Counted from the first letter of the stretch, positions 1-7,623 are shown. The stretch: DNA of 32,661 nt from an uncultured Bacteroidales bacterium (GCA_947588835.1 CANPZS010000022.1:1-32661); one strand, 5' to 3'. The notes: a model not told the origin generated them from the letters alone. Numbers and translations are program-made.

Positions 1-222
1 CCCGCCGAGGTCGTAGGTAATGGGGTGAATATTTACCTTGCCCTGAACATTTTCGGTAATGGCATCGGCATAGACCAGTCCCCACGGGTTGCCGTTGTGG
101 CTCTTGAAACTCGACATATCCGCAACGGCGAATGCTTTGTTCTCTTTCATTGTCTGCTGTGCGTTTACTGTATTGCATACGGCCAGTGCCGCCGACAATA
201 CGATTACAATTATCTTTTTCAT
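1..222 (-). CDS. Exported alpha/beta hydrolase, N-terminal part only
   Basis: An open frame runs from an ATG at 222 to the window edge (74 codons), so only the N-terminus is visible. It begins with a clear Sec signal peptide (MKKIIVIVLS, a hydrophobic stretch, then NAQQ around residue 22), so the product should be exported. The mature start (SSFKSHNGNPWGLVYAD, then a GKVNIHPITYDLGG stretch) resembles the N-terminus of dienelactone-hydrolase-like alpha/beta hydrolases of Bacteroides. No catalytic motif is inside the window, so this is similarity from memory only. The gene starts 3 bases after the stop of the aldo/keto reductase and is almost certainly co-transcribed with it and the ferredoxin-flavodoxin gene. 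Confidence 0.6.
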   Translation of the reverse strand, partial: MKKIIVIVLSAALAVCNTVNAQQTMKENKAFAVADMSSFKSHNGNPWGLVYADAITENVQGKVNIHPITYDLGG

Positions 223-225
223 AAT

Positions 226-1227
226 TTACTGTTTTATGGGCGAACCTCCGAATACTTCGCTCATCTGTATGGCACGGAGTGCCGCGTCGATGTTTTCCAC
301 CTGTGCTGCGGTCAAATGAATATCGACGGCTCCGATGTTCTCTTTCAACCGGCACAGATGTCTTGTACCTGGGATCGGCACGATCCACGGCCGTTTGTTC
401 ATCATCCATGCCAGCGCAATCTGCGACGGCGTGGCGTGATGTTCTTCTGCCAGATTACCGATAAGGGCAAAGAGCGGACGGTTCTGTTCAAAACTCTCCC
501 GTCGGAACTGGGGCATCGAAGCCCGGTAGTCTGTTGCCGGGTCAAATGTCGTATCCGCCGTATAGCAGTCGGTCAGCAGTCCGTTGGCCAGCGGAGAGAA
601 AGCTACGAAGCCGATTCCCAACTCTTCGAGTACAGGAAATAATGTCTCATGCCGACGTGCCATCATCGAATAGCGGTTCTGCACGGCCGTGACGGGGCAG
701 ACCTTGTGGGCACGGCGCAGGTATTCTTCACTCGCTTCCGAAATGCCCCAATGCGTGATTTTACCCTCCCGTATCAGTTCGGCCATTGTCATTGCCACTT
801 CCTCGGGAGCCACCTTCGGGCCGATGCGATGCTGCCAGTAAAGGTCGATGCGGTCGGTACACAGGCGCCGGAGCGACCCTTCCACCGAACGGCGGATAGT
901 CGCAGGTCTCGAATCGGGAATCAAGGCGTGCGGTCCCTCTGCATGGGGTGTGTCGAAAGTCAGTCCGAATTTGGTGGCGATGACGATACGATCGCGGAAC
1001 GGTCGCAACGCCTTGCCCAACAGCTCCTCGTTGTCGTGCGGACGGTCGGCCGTACCGTAAACCTCGGCCGTATCGAAAAAGGTGTAGCCCATCTCCACGG
1101 CGTCGGAGAGCAGCTCCGTCATTTCGCGCTTGTCGGCAGGCGCGCCATAGGCATGGCTCATGCCCATGCAGCCCAAGCCGACGGCGGACACCCGCAGACC
1201 GCTCAATCCCAATGTTCTGTAATACAT
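226..1227 (-). CDS. Aldo/keto reductase
   Basis: The 333-residue protein is a full-length cytosolic aldo/keto reductase, expected to reduce carbonyls with NADPH on a TIM barrel. The catalytic tetrad is visible: Asp52 and Tyr57 in FFDTAEVYG, Lys86 in IATKFG and His133 in YWQHRIGP. The N-terminus (YRTLGLSGLRVSAVGLGCMGM) is typical of the family branch often annotated as stress- or quinone-related reductases. The C-terminal GTRHLCRLKENIGA segment is where the cofactor 2'-phosphate binds in this family. It lies 32 bases after the ferredoxin-flavodoxin gene and 3 bases before the hydrolase, which fits a three-gene operon. The substrate cannot be read from the sequence. Confidence 0.93.
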   Translation of the reverse strand: MYYRTLGLSGLRVSAVGLGCMGMSHAYGAPADKREMTELLSDAVEMGYTFFDTAEVYGTADRPHDNEELLGKALRPFRDRIVIATKFGLTFDTPHAEGPHALIPDSRPATIRRSVEGSLRRLCTDRIDLYWQHRIGPKVAPEEVAMTMAELIREGKITHWGISEASEEYLRRAHKVCPVTAVQNRYSMMARRHETLFPVLEELGIGFVAFSPLANGLLTDCYTADTTFDPATDYRASMPQFRRESFEQNRPLFALIGNLAEEHHATPSQIALAWMMNKRPWIVPIPGTRHLCRLKENIGAVDIHLTAAQVENIDAALRAIQMSEVFGGSPIKQ

Positions 1228-1259
1228 TTTTCAAAAAATCTTTGGAATCAAGATTGAAT

Positions 1260-2180
1260 CTACTGCTGATTGGCTCGGACGATTTCGTTGATTGAGATGT
1301 CTGGATGGCGGTAGCGGGCTTCAGGATTGCGTTCGCCCGGCTGTCCCTCCATCGGTGACCGAAGGGTAAGCGCTTTTTGCGGACAGTTGTGAACGCAAGC
1401 CAGACAATATTCGCACGATCCTTCGGCGTGAATACCATCTCCCGTAAGTTTGAAATTGCCTCGCGGACATACTCGTGTGCAGAATCCGCAGCCAATACAT
1501 TTCTCGTGATTGACTGCTATCAGCCGTTCGGCAGTCATCGGGAAGTGGGCTGCGCGCAGTCGCTCAAGCCCTTCCTCATTGAACCAACCCAGCTCGCCCT
1601 TTTCAATGTATTCCTTCCGTGCGGCAAGTTCTTCGATAATCGTTGCGAGATTCTCGTCCGTATGCTTGTCGATTTTTATCTGTTCATTCATGTCGAATAC
1701 AGGCAGGTAGTTGTCCACCATCAGCAGCGACTTGATGTATTGCTGGTGTAATCCCTGTTCATTGGCGAACTTATTCCACCACTCACAGACGTTGACTGCA
1801 GCGTTGCCGTAGGTAATCACCGAAAATATATAGGGAGCACGGAATGTCGCCTTGGATACAAATTCCCTGACGATGAGTGGCGCCGAGGCAGCATAGTCCG
1901 GGAATACGAATCCGATTTCGTCTGCCTCATAATTCAACTCACGCTTCTTCAACTCCTGCGGAATACTACGCACATCATCGGATAGCATCTTGGCGACGAA
2001 CAGCGAATTGCCGGTTGCCGTAAAGAAAAAGATGATGCGGCGTTTTGCCTTTTTATTTGCACACGAGGCGAGTGATGAAGCGCCTGACAATTCCAACGAC
2101 AGCAGCGTGGCGACAGCACCCATACGCTTAAGAGCTTCACGGCGCGTAATATGTTCTTTTTTATTCTCTTTCATATCCAT
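1260..2180 (-). CDS. EFR1-type flavodoxin/ferredoxin fusion, exported
   Basis: The 306-residue protein joins an N-terminal flavodoxin-like domain (FMN loop TATGNS at residues 54-59) to a C-terminal bacterial ferredoxin with two 4Fe-4S motifs: Cys228, 231, 234, 238 and Cys256, 259, 262, 266. This is the EFR1 (ferrodoxin) architecture, an electron-transfer protein. The N-terminus carries a twin-arginine-like motif (TRREALK, residues 12-18), a hydrophobic stretch and a lipobox-like LASC ending at Cys40. Tat export as a folded lipoprotein is therefore plausible and would suit a cluster-bearing protein. It heads the minus-strand operon with the aldo/keto reductase and hydrolase. The redox partner is unknown; the divergent exported flavodoxin is a candidate. 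Confidence 0.9.
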   Translation of the reverse strand: MDMKENKKEHITRREALKRMGAVATLLSLELSGASSLASCANKKAKRRIIFFFTATGNSLFVAKMLSDDVRSIPQELKKRELNYEADEIGFVFPDYAASAPLIVREFVSKATFRAPYIFSVITYGNAAVNVCEWWNKFANEQGLHQQYIKSLLMVDNYLPVFDMNEQIKIDKHTDENLATIIEELAARKEYIEKGELGWFNEEGLERLRAAHFPMTAERLIAVNHEKCIGCGFCTRVCPRGNFKLTGDGIHAEGSCEYCLACVHNCPQKALTLRSPMEGQPGERNPEARYRHPDISINEIVRANQQ

Positions 2181-2212
2181 TTTTTTGTTTATACGACTTC
2201 GTTACGACAGGA

Positions 2213-2248
2213 CAAAGGTAGAAAAAACCTTTCGGGCAGGCTTTACAA
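2213..2248 (-). promoter_or_regulatory. Possible promoter of the ferredoxin-flavodoxin operon
   Basis: On the minus strand TACCTTTG (2220 to 2213) matches the Bacteroidota -7 consensus TAnnTTTG, about 33 bases before the ATG at 2180. The nearest upstream TTG (2248-2246) is 25 bases away, longer than the usual 19-21, so only the -7 box is convincing. Confidence 0.42.
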
Positions 2249-2355
2249 GAAATTCGGTTGAAACTGCACTTATTTCGGTTTTTGCATTCGTCGTATATCG
2301 AAGTAATTACGAAACAGTTTCAACTTCCGAAAATTTGGTAATTCTAACCGCATTT

Positions 2356-2391
2356 TTTGTGCTGTCGGTATGAACGGCCTGCCTAACTTTG
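2356..2391 (+). promoter_or_regulatory. Possible promoter of the flavodoxin/aldo-keto reductase pair
   Basis: TAACTTTG at 2384-2391 matches TAnnTTTG and lies 22 bases before the ATG at 2414. TTTG at 2356-2359 is 24 bases upstream of it, slightly beyond the usual spacing. The 233-base divergent gap would hold both promoters. Confidence 0.45.
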
Positions 2392-2413
2392 TATTTAGAA
2401 AAAATAATATTTT

Positions 2414-2974
2414 ATGCGTACATTTAAATCCATTTTCGCAATGACCATGGCGATAGCCATTTCATGCGGCAGTACAGTACAAGCGCAAACGAAAAACAAC
2501 AATAACATGAACCCGGTAATCGTATATTTCACACATTCCGGCAATACCGAACTGGCAGCCAAACAGGTCGCAGAAACAACAGGAGCCAAAATGATAAGGC
2601 TCCTTCCGGAACAACCCTATTCATCGGAAGATGTCAATTGGGTAAACAAGCAGTCCCGATGCACGCAGGAGCATCTCGATCAGACGCTGCGTCCGGCCAT
2701 CAAATCGATCGACGTTGATTTTGCAACGGTTGATACGGTATTTGTCGGTTTCCCGATCTGGTGGCATGAAGAACCGGCCGTAATCCGCACTTTCCTCGAC
2801 AATTACGGCGAACAATTGAAAGACGAGGTAATATATCCTTTCTGCACCTCCTACGAAAGCCCCATGTCGGAAGCCGATGCCACCTTGGAAAGGGAATACC
2901 CTTCTCTCAATATCAGAAAAGGACTTCGTTTGCCTGCTAAATCAGAAGAAATCAAAAACTGGATAAAACAATGA
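2414..2974 (+). CDS. Exported flavodoxin
   Basis: The 186-residue protein has an N-terminal signal peptide (about residues 1-25, ending near VQAQ; an alternative lipoprotein-like cysteine lies in AIAISCG). A flavodoxin fold follows. The FMN phosphate loop is THSGNTE, and the VGFPIWWHEEPAVIRTFLDNY segment is the aromatic region that stacks on the isoalloxazine in this family (Flavodoxin_4). It should be a periplasmic one- or two-electron carrier. The stop overlaps the ATG of the next aldo/keto reductase by 4 bases (ATGA), so the two are translationally coupled. It is transcribed divergently from another exported flavodoxin-containing protein. Confidence 0.88.
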   Translation: MRTFKSIFAMTMAIAISCGSTVQAQTKNNNNMNPVIVYFTHSGNTELAAKQVAETTGAKMIRLLPEQPYSSEDVNWVNKQSRCTQEHLDQTLRPAIKSIDVDFATVDTVFVGFPIWWHEEPAVIRTFLDNYGEQLKDEVIYPFCTSYESPMSEADATLEREYPSLNIRKGLRLPAKSEEIKNWIKQ

Positions 2975-3810
2975 ATACGGTCAAATTAAACAATGGCGTC
3001 GAAATGCCTCGGATGGGCTACGGCGTCTATCAGGTTTCGCCCGCCGAGTGCGAGAGATGCGTGGCGGATGCACTCAGCGTCGGTTATCGGATGATCGATA
3101 CGGCACAGGCCTACCACAACGAAGATGGCGTGGGCAATGCCGTCCGCAAAAGCGGCATCGACCGCCGGGAGATTTTCCTCGTGTCGAAAGTCTGGATTTC
3201 CAATTACGGGTACGAAAAGGCGAAGGCGTCGATCGACGAAAGCCTGCGCAATTTGCAGACCGACTACATCGACCTGATGCTGCTGCACCAGCCTTTCTGC
3301 GACCGCTACGGTGCCTACCGTGCGTTGGAAGACGCGTACAAGGAGGGAAAGCTTCGCGCCATCGGCGTAAGCAATTTCTATCCCGATCACTTCATCGACA
3401 TCGCCTGCAACATGGAAATCGTTCCGGCCGTCAATCAGGTGGAAACCCATGTCTTCAACCAGCAGGTCGAAGCGCAGAAGATCATGGAGGAGTTCGGCAC
3501 GCACATCATGTCGTGGGCCCCGTTCGCCGAAGGGCGCAACAACTTCTTCACGAATCCGATGCTGGCCGAAATCGGGCACAAGTACGGTAAGAGCGTGGCG
3601 CAGGTTACCCTGCGGTGGCTCATCCAGCGCGGCGTCATTATCATCCCGAAGTCGACCCACGTCGAACGGATGCGGCAGAATCTTGACATCTTCGATTTCG
3701 TGCTCTCAGACGCCGATATGGCTGCCATCGCCACGCTCGACACCGGCAAAAGCCTTTTCTTCGACCACCACGATGCCGAAACGGCACGTATGTTCATGGG
3801 CATGAAATAA
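2971..3810 (+). CDS. Aldo/keto reductase (AKR3/AKR5-like)
   Basis: The 279-residue length and the GYRMIDTAQAYHNEDGVG signature are typical of the short AKR branch that includes 2,5-diketo-D-gluconate reductases. The catalytic tetrad is Asp43, Tyr48, Lys73 (VSKVW) and His106 (LLHQPF). The C-terminal IIPKSTHVERMRQN segment is the NADPH-binding signature. It has no signal peptide and is probably cytosolic. The start codon overlaps the flavodoxin stop, which implies coordinated production. The physiological substrate cannot be inferred. It is the second of three aldo/keto reductases in the first 7.6 kb. Confidence 0.94.
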   Translation: MNTVKLNNGVEMPRMGYGVYQVSPAECERCVADALSVGYRMIDTAQAYHNEDGVGNAVRKSGIDRREIFLVSKVWISNYGYEKAKASIDESLRNLQTDYIDLMLLHQPFCDRYGAYRALEDAYKEGKLRAIGVSNFYPDHFIDIACNMEIVPAVNQVETHVFNQQVEAQKIMEEFGTHIMSWAPFAEGRNNFFTNPMLAEIGHKYGKSVAQVTLRWLIQRGVIIIPKSTHVERMRQNLDIFDFVLSDADMAAIATLDTGKSLFFDHHDAETARMFMGMK

Positions 3811-3849
3811 TGTCATGACGTATTACAAATGTTTGCAATAGACAATGTG

Positions 3850-5028
3850 TCAGTAGATGAATCCGAACATCCAGATGGGGATGGAGTTCCCGGCGGCAAA
3901 TTCCAAATCGTCTTTTACAAGATATCCGACTTCGGCCTCTTTAATCTGCTTCCCCTTCTTGCTTCTTCCCCCGACCTCAAAGGTGATGCCGTCTATCTCG
4001 AAATCGGATAATCTGGAGGAGGTGACTTTGTGAGCCTGCGAGGTCCAGACCAGGAAGTTCGTCTCCCTCATGTTTCAGGAATCGATCAGGCCGTCTTCGG
4101 AAAGGGCCTGTGCGATGTTGCTATTGCCAAGATACAGTTTCTCCACTTTGGTGAGGAGGTTATCGCTGTGCCCGGGCTCGTGGAGAGCATTGAAAAGTCC
4201 TGATTTAGTGAGGTATTCGATATAGTCGGGCACTTTGTTGCGACTGATGCCAAGATCGCGTCCCAGGGTGTCGTTACTGGGCTTGTAAGGGACACTCTTG
4301 GAAAGGATGTACATCAGTTTTTTCAGTTTCGCTGCGGCTGCGACAGTCATCTCCGCATAGACGGGGATGTCAATTTCCACGGTGCTGTTCACTGAATTTT
4401 CCAGACGGATGGGCGCATCGCCTTCCAGGAAATAAGGATAAAAACCGGTCTTGCAGTAGTCCTTGTAATAGACGAGGGGTCTGTGCTCACCATAAGGAAA
4501 GTCAACACGTCCGTGGAGGATGTCATTCAGCGTGGCCGGTTTCAGTGACCAGCCGCAGCGGATGTTCAGGTACTCCCGGAAAGAAAGGGCAGGCATCGTG
4601 TAAGGTATGGCACGACGGCTGAGGTCGGCGTTATTTCCTTTCTGTAATGCCAGGAGCGAGCTTCCGGAATAGACTACCTGCAGGAGCGGGATATCGTCGT
4701 AGATATTCTTGATCTCGGTGGACCAAGGCCTGTATTTGTGGATCTCGTCAATGTAAAGACGCTTTCCTCCGGCTTTGAAAAAGGACTGCGCCAGGTCATA
4801 GAGGGTATGGCCGGAGAAGTAGATGTTGTCAGCCGTGACATACAGGGTCTCCTACAGGTTATCGAACTTCTTGATATGCTGGAGAATCATGGTGGATTTG
4901 CCCACTCCCTTCTGCCCCATGATACAGATGAGGCGGTTGGACCAGTTGATTCTGTCATGAAATTCCCTGACATAGTCCATCGGGGTCAGGGATAGCTTGA
5001 GGCGGAAGGTGTTGTATAGTTGTTCCAT
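3850..5028 (-). pseudogene. AAA_14/DUF4143 ATPase broken by two in-frame stops
   Basis: One continuous frame of 393 codons runs from the ATG at 5028 to the TGA at 3850, interrupted only by TAG at 4854-4852 and TGA at 4077-4075, with no frameshift. The pieces align in order with an AAA_14 ATPase: N-terminus MEQLYNTFRLKLSLTP, Walker A GQKGVGKST, then after the first stop ETLYVTADN and Walker B-like RLYIDEIH, then the DUF4143-like C-terminal domain (LTKSGLFNAL, KVEKLYLGN). After the second stop come MRETNFLVW, FEVGGRSKKGKQIK and the usual IPIWMFGFIY ending. Full length matches the family (about 390-400 aa). The simplest parents are CAG to TAG and GGA to TGA. These ATPases are common accessory genes of unclear role. 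The copy is either a recent pseudogene or carries sequencing errors. Confidence 0.85.
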
Positions 5029-5039
5029 GCTTATTTTTG

Positions 5040-5072
5040 CAAATATAGTATATTGCACCGAAAGTAGTGCAA
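5040..5072 (-). promoter_or_regulatory. Promoter of the AAA_14 gene
   Basis: On the minus strand TATATTTG (5047 to 5040) is an exact TAnnTTTG -7 box. TTG (5072-5070) lies 22 bases upstream. The predicted start site falls only a few bases before the ATG at 5028, giving a very short leader. The -33 box overlaps the proximal dyad at 5053-5072. Confidence 0.6.
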
Positions 5073-5103
5073 AAATTTATAAAAACTGCACCAAAGGTAG
5101 TGC
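5053..5103. repeat. Two copies of an operator-like dyad
   Basis: TTGCAC-N8-GTGCAA at 5053-5072 is a perfect 6-bp-arm dyad. A second near copy, GCAC-N8-GTGC, lies at 5088-5103, exactly 33 bases further upstream. The 17-base units (starting TGCACC) differ at only two positions. The proximal copy covers the -33 region of the ATPase promoter, which suggests a repressor site pair. Confidence 0.6.
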
Positions 5104-5120
5104 GTGATGTTTGATGCCAC

Positions 5121-5162
5121 AGCGGAAACTGCATGTTCCGCTTAAAAATACAGATTCCGCTG
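5121..5162. other. Hairpin with a third half-site in the ATPase/Fic gap
   Basis: AGCGGAA (5121-5127) can pair with TTCCGCT at 5136-5142, or, one base longer, with TTCCGCTG at 5155-5162. The two pairings exclude each other. It lies between two divergent promoters. No T-run follows on either strand, so it is not an obvious terminator. Confidence 0.35.
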
Positions 5163-5215
5163 CGATCCCGGTTCTTCCGGGATTCCAAACAAAGACTCTG
5201 TAAATATTCGACCAA

Positions 5216-5262
5216 AAAAAGTGGTAAAATTTTAAAAGGTGGTAAATATTTTGATTTTACCA
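5216..5262 (+). promoter_or_regulatory. Operator-like repeats upstream of Fic
   Basis: Two tandem GTGGTAAA-type units sit at 5221-5228 and 5239-5246, and an inverted unit ATTTTACCA at 5254-5262 mirrors TGGTAAAAT at 5222-5230. The inverted unit lies between the -33 and -7 boxes of the Fic promoter, so binding there would repress. The block 5216-5247 is almost identical to one just after the gene (6363-6395). The winged-helix domain of the Fic protein is a candidate binder. Confidence 0.6.
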
Positions 5263-5280
5263 GACAATAACTTACTTTTG
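5250..5280 (+). promoter_or_regulatory. Promoter of the fic gene
   Basis: TTTG (5250-5253), 19 bases, then TACTTTTG (5273-5280) is a perfect match to the Bacteroidota promoter pattern. It ends 19 bases before the ATG at 5300. Confidence 0.7.
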
Positions 5281-5299
5281 TATCTGTCAAGTGTTGATT

Positions 5300-6364
5300 A
5301 TGGCAAACTTGGACGAATTATACGCTGCATGGCAAGCGATGCTGCCGCTCAAGGAAACCGACCAGGCAAGGTTGGACAGGAAATTCATGCTGGATTTCAA
5401 TTACAACAGCAACCATATCGAAGGGAATACCTTGACATACGGACAGACAGAGGTCCTGCTACTTTTGGGAGAGGTGGTTGGTACTGCAAAGATGAAAGAT
5501 CTGGAGGAGATGAAGGCCCACGCACTCTGCCTCAAGCTGATGACAGCGGAGGCTCAGCGTAATCATCCCTTGACGGAAAGCTTTGTCAGGGCGCTGCATC
5601 AAGTGATGCTTCGCGAGGACTATACCGTGTACCGTAAACTCCCCGGTGGCGAGACTGCCAGCTATGTTGTTCATGCCGGACGTTATAAAACACGCCCCAA
5701 CAGTGTAATCACCCGGACTGGAGAGAAATTTGAGTACGCATCTCCGGAAGAGACTGCTGCTCTGATGTATGACTTGATATCATGGTACAATGAAGCGGAT
5801 GCAGCGGGTGTGTTGTCCCCGATTGAACTGGCCGCCCTGTTCCATTACAGATATATCCGCATCCACCCCTTTGAAGACGGTAACGGACGTATCGCAAGAC
5901 TGCTCGTAAACTTTATCCTGCTACGCCATAACTACCCTATGATTGTAATCCGCAGCCGGAAAAAGGACGCATACTTGAACGCACTCTCCGCTGCGGACAA
6001 AGCGATCGGGCCTGTTCCTGCTGACGGAGCTCATGCCGCCATTGAAGATATCCGTCCTTTTGTCAAATACATGAAGGATGTTCTGATAACGGAGATTTCT
6101 CAGAATATTGCCTTCGTCCAGACGCAGAAAGAGCAAGTATGGTGGTATGATGGTAATCTGGTTACTTTCCGCAGTGCGAATACGCCCAAGATTCTCCGTT
6201 TTCTGTCACAAAACCCCCGCATAACGATTGCGGACCTCTCCAAGATGCTGGGAATCAATCCTTCTGCCGTTCAGAAACAACTGAACACCTTGACGGAAAA
6301 GGGATACATTATCCGCGAGGGCACGCCGAAGGAGTGGCACGTGATTATTCTTTCTACCACCTAA
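5300..6364 (+). CDS. Class II Fic family protein with winged-helix tail
   Basis: The ATG at 5300 gives 354 residues; a GTG at 5291 would add three. The Fic core motif HPFEDGNGRIAR (His189 to Arg200) is intact, so AMP transfer (or a related nucleotidyl transfer) from ATP to a protein hydroxyl is expected. The N-terminal motif SNHIEGN (Ser37, Glu41) matches the class II inhibitory helix (S/T)xxxE(G/N), whose Glu blocks ATP in the resting state. After the Fic domain, roughly residues 285-350 form a winged helix-turn-helix (ITIADLSKMLGINPSAVQKQLNTL). Such proteins often regulate their own promoter. The gene stands alone between the broken ATPase and the GC-rich block, with matching repeats on both sides. 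Its target is unknown. Confidence 0.93.
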   Translation: MANLDELYAAWQAMLPLKETDQARLDRKFMLDFNYNSNHIEGNTLTYGQTEVLLLLGEVVGTAKMKDLEEMKAHALCLKLMTAEAQRNHPLTESFVRALHQVMLREDYTVYRKLPGGETASYVVHAGRYKTRPNSVITRTGEKFEYASPEETAALMYDLISWYNEADAAGVLSPIELAALFHYRYIRIHPFEDGNGRIARLLVNFILLRHNYPMIVIRSRKKDAYLNALSAADKAIGPVPADGAHAAIEDIRPFVKYMKDVLITEISQNIAFVQTQKEQVWWYDGNLVTFRSANTPKILRFLSQNPRITIADLSKMLGINPSAVQKQLNTLTEKGYIIREGTPKEWHVIILSTT

Positions 6365-6395
6365 AAAGGTGGTAAATTTTTAAAAGGTGGTAAAT
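6355..6395 (+). repeat. Downstream copy of the Fic repeat, with hairpin over the stop codon
   Basis: TACCACCT (6355-6362) and AGGTGGTA (6367-6374) form an 8-bp perfect stem with a 4-A loop. The TAA stop (6362-6364) lies inside it and an AATTTTT run follows, so it can act as a terminator. The block 6363-6395 matches 5216-5247 with one substitution and one extra G. Confidence 0.65.
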
Positions 6396-6426
6396 CCGAC
6401 GGCATCCCGGGCAGGAATGCCGTGCG

Positions 6427-7620
6427 TCAGCGCGCCGTCTTGTCCTTGAGGACGAAGCGGCGGGCGAGGGGATAGAGCCAGCGGAGGTACCAGGGGCGCA
6501 GCGCGCGGTCGGCCTCCCGGAGCTTCTCGCGGATAGGCAGGCCCTGCGGGCAATGCTTCTCGCAGCGGCCGCACTTGACGCACTGCGAGGCGAACGCGGG
6601 CTCCCGCGTCAGGGCCACGGTCTGGAAAAATTCCATCCATCCCCGGATTCGGGAACTGCAGGACAGCGAGTTGTAGCAGTTGAAATGCCCCGGTATGTTC
6701 ACGCCCGCCGGGCAGGGCATGCAGTAGCCGCAGCCGGTGCAGGCCACGCGCTCCCGGGCCCGGATGATGCCCTTGACCCTCCCGATCAGCGCGAATTCCT
6801 CCTCGCCGAAGGCGCCGACGCGGGCTTCCGAGGCGGTCCGGGCGTTCTCGCGGACCATGTCTTCGGAATTCATTCCCGAAAGGACGACCGTCACCTCCGG
6901 CTGGTTGTAGAGCCAGCGGAGCCCCCATCCGGCCGGGCTCCAGCCCCGCCCGTCGCGTTCGATGACCTTCCGGGCCTCCTCCGGGAGCTTGTCGGCGAGC
7001 TTGCCGCCGCGCAGCGGTTCCATGATGACGACCGGGAGTCCCCGATCCGCCGCGGCCCGGAGCCCCGCGACCCCCGCCTGTGTGTTCTCGTCCAGGTAGT
7101 TGTACTGAATCTGGCAGAAGTCCCAGTCGTATCCGTTCAGGAGCCGCAGGAAGTTCGCCGTGTTGCCGTGGTAGGAAAAGCCGATGTTGCGGATCGCACC
7201 CGACGCCTTCTTGGCCGCGATCCAGTCCTCGATGCCGAGCGCCTGGAGCCGCTCCCACTGCGCGACGTCGGTCATGTGATGCAGCAGGTAATAGTCCACA
7301 TGGTCGGTGCGCAGGCGCGCGAGCTCCTCGTCGAAGAAGCGGTCCAGCGCTTCGCGGGTGCGGACCATGTACTGGGGCAGCTTGGTCGCGATGTTGACCT
7401 GGTCGCGCAGGCCGTTCCGCGCCAGGATCGTCCCCAAGGCGGCTTCGCTGCCGGGATAGAGGTAGGCGGTGTCGAAGTAGTTGACCCCGAGGCGAATGGC
7501 CTCGAGAATCTCTCGCTCCGTCTTCTCTATATCCACGCCGCCGCCCTTGCGGCTGAACCGCATGCAGCCGTAGCCGAGGATGGAGAGGGGCTCGCCATTG
7601 CGATCTTTTCTGTACTGCAT
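6427..7620 (-). CDS. Aldo/keto reductase with C-terminal 2x4Fe-4S domain
   Basis: The 397-residue protein has an aldo/keto reductase barrel (Asp50, Tyr55, Lys80 in ATKLP, His114 or His115 in LLHHM) followed by a ferredoxin-like C-terminus. The two cysteine sets are Cys294, 297, 300, 303 (CTGCGYCMPC) and Cys347, 350, 353, 357 (CVKCGRCEKHC). This fusion is a known family of anaerobe oxidoreductases of mostly unassigned substrate; the clusters suggest electron transfer with a ferredoxin-type partner. The ATG at 7620 gives the usual MQYRKD start. Upstream in the same frame is a signal-peptide-like stretch ended by TAG, so an exported ancestral form cannot be excluded. The coding is GC-rich with few ATA codons, unlike the genes after 9573. 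It lies downstream of the transporter, probably as one operon. Confidence 0.93.
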   Translation of the reverse strand: MQYRKDRNGEPLSILGYGCMRFSRKGGGVDIEKTEREILEAIRLGVNYFDTAYLYPGSEAALGTILARNGLRDQVNIATKLPQYMVRTREALDRFFDEELARLRTDHVDYYLLHHMTDVAQWERLQALGIEDWIAAKKASGAIRNIGFSYHGNTANFLRLLNGYDWDFCQIQYNYLDENTQAGVAGLRAAADRGLPVVIMEPLRGGKLADKLPEEARKVIERDGRGWSPAGWGLRWLYNQPEVTVVLSGMNSEDMVRENARTASEARVGAFGEEEFALIGRVKGIIRARERVACTGCGYCMPCPAGVNIPGHFNCYNSLSCSSRIRGWMEFFQTVALTREPAFASQCVKCGRCEKHCPQGLPIREKLREADRALRPWYLRWLYPLARRFVLKDKTAR

Positions 7621-7623
7621 GGC

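Noticed and set aside
3829..4011. Short plus-strand frame after the second aldo/keto reductase
   Set aside because: It is antisense to the C-terminal part of the ATPase pseudogene, whose conserved ending is clear.
5216..5262. CRISPR-like array from the tandem GGTGGTAAA units
   Set aside because: Only two or three short units with no regular spacers, positioned on a promoter; no cas gene is present.
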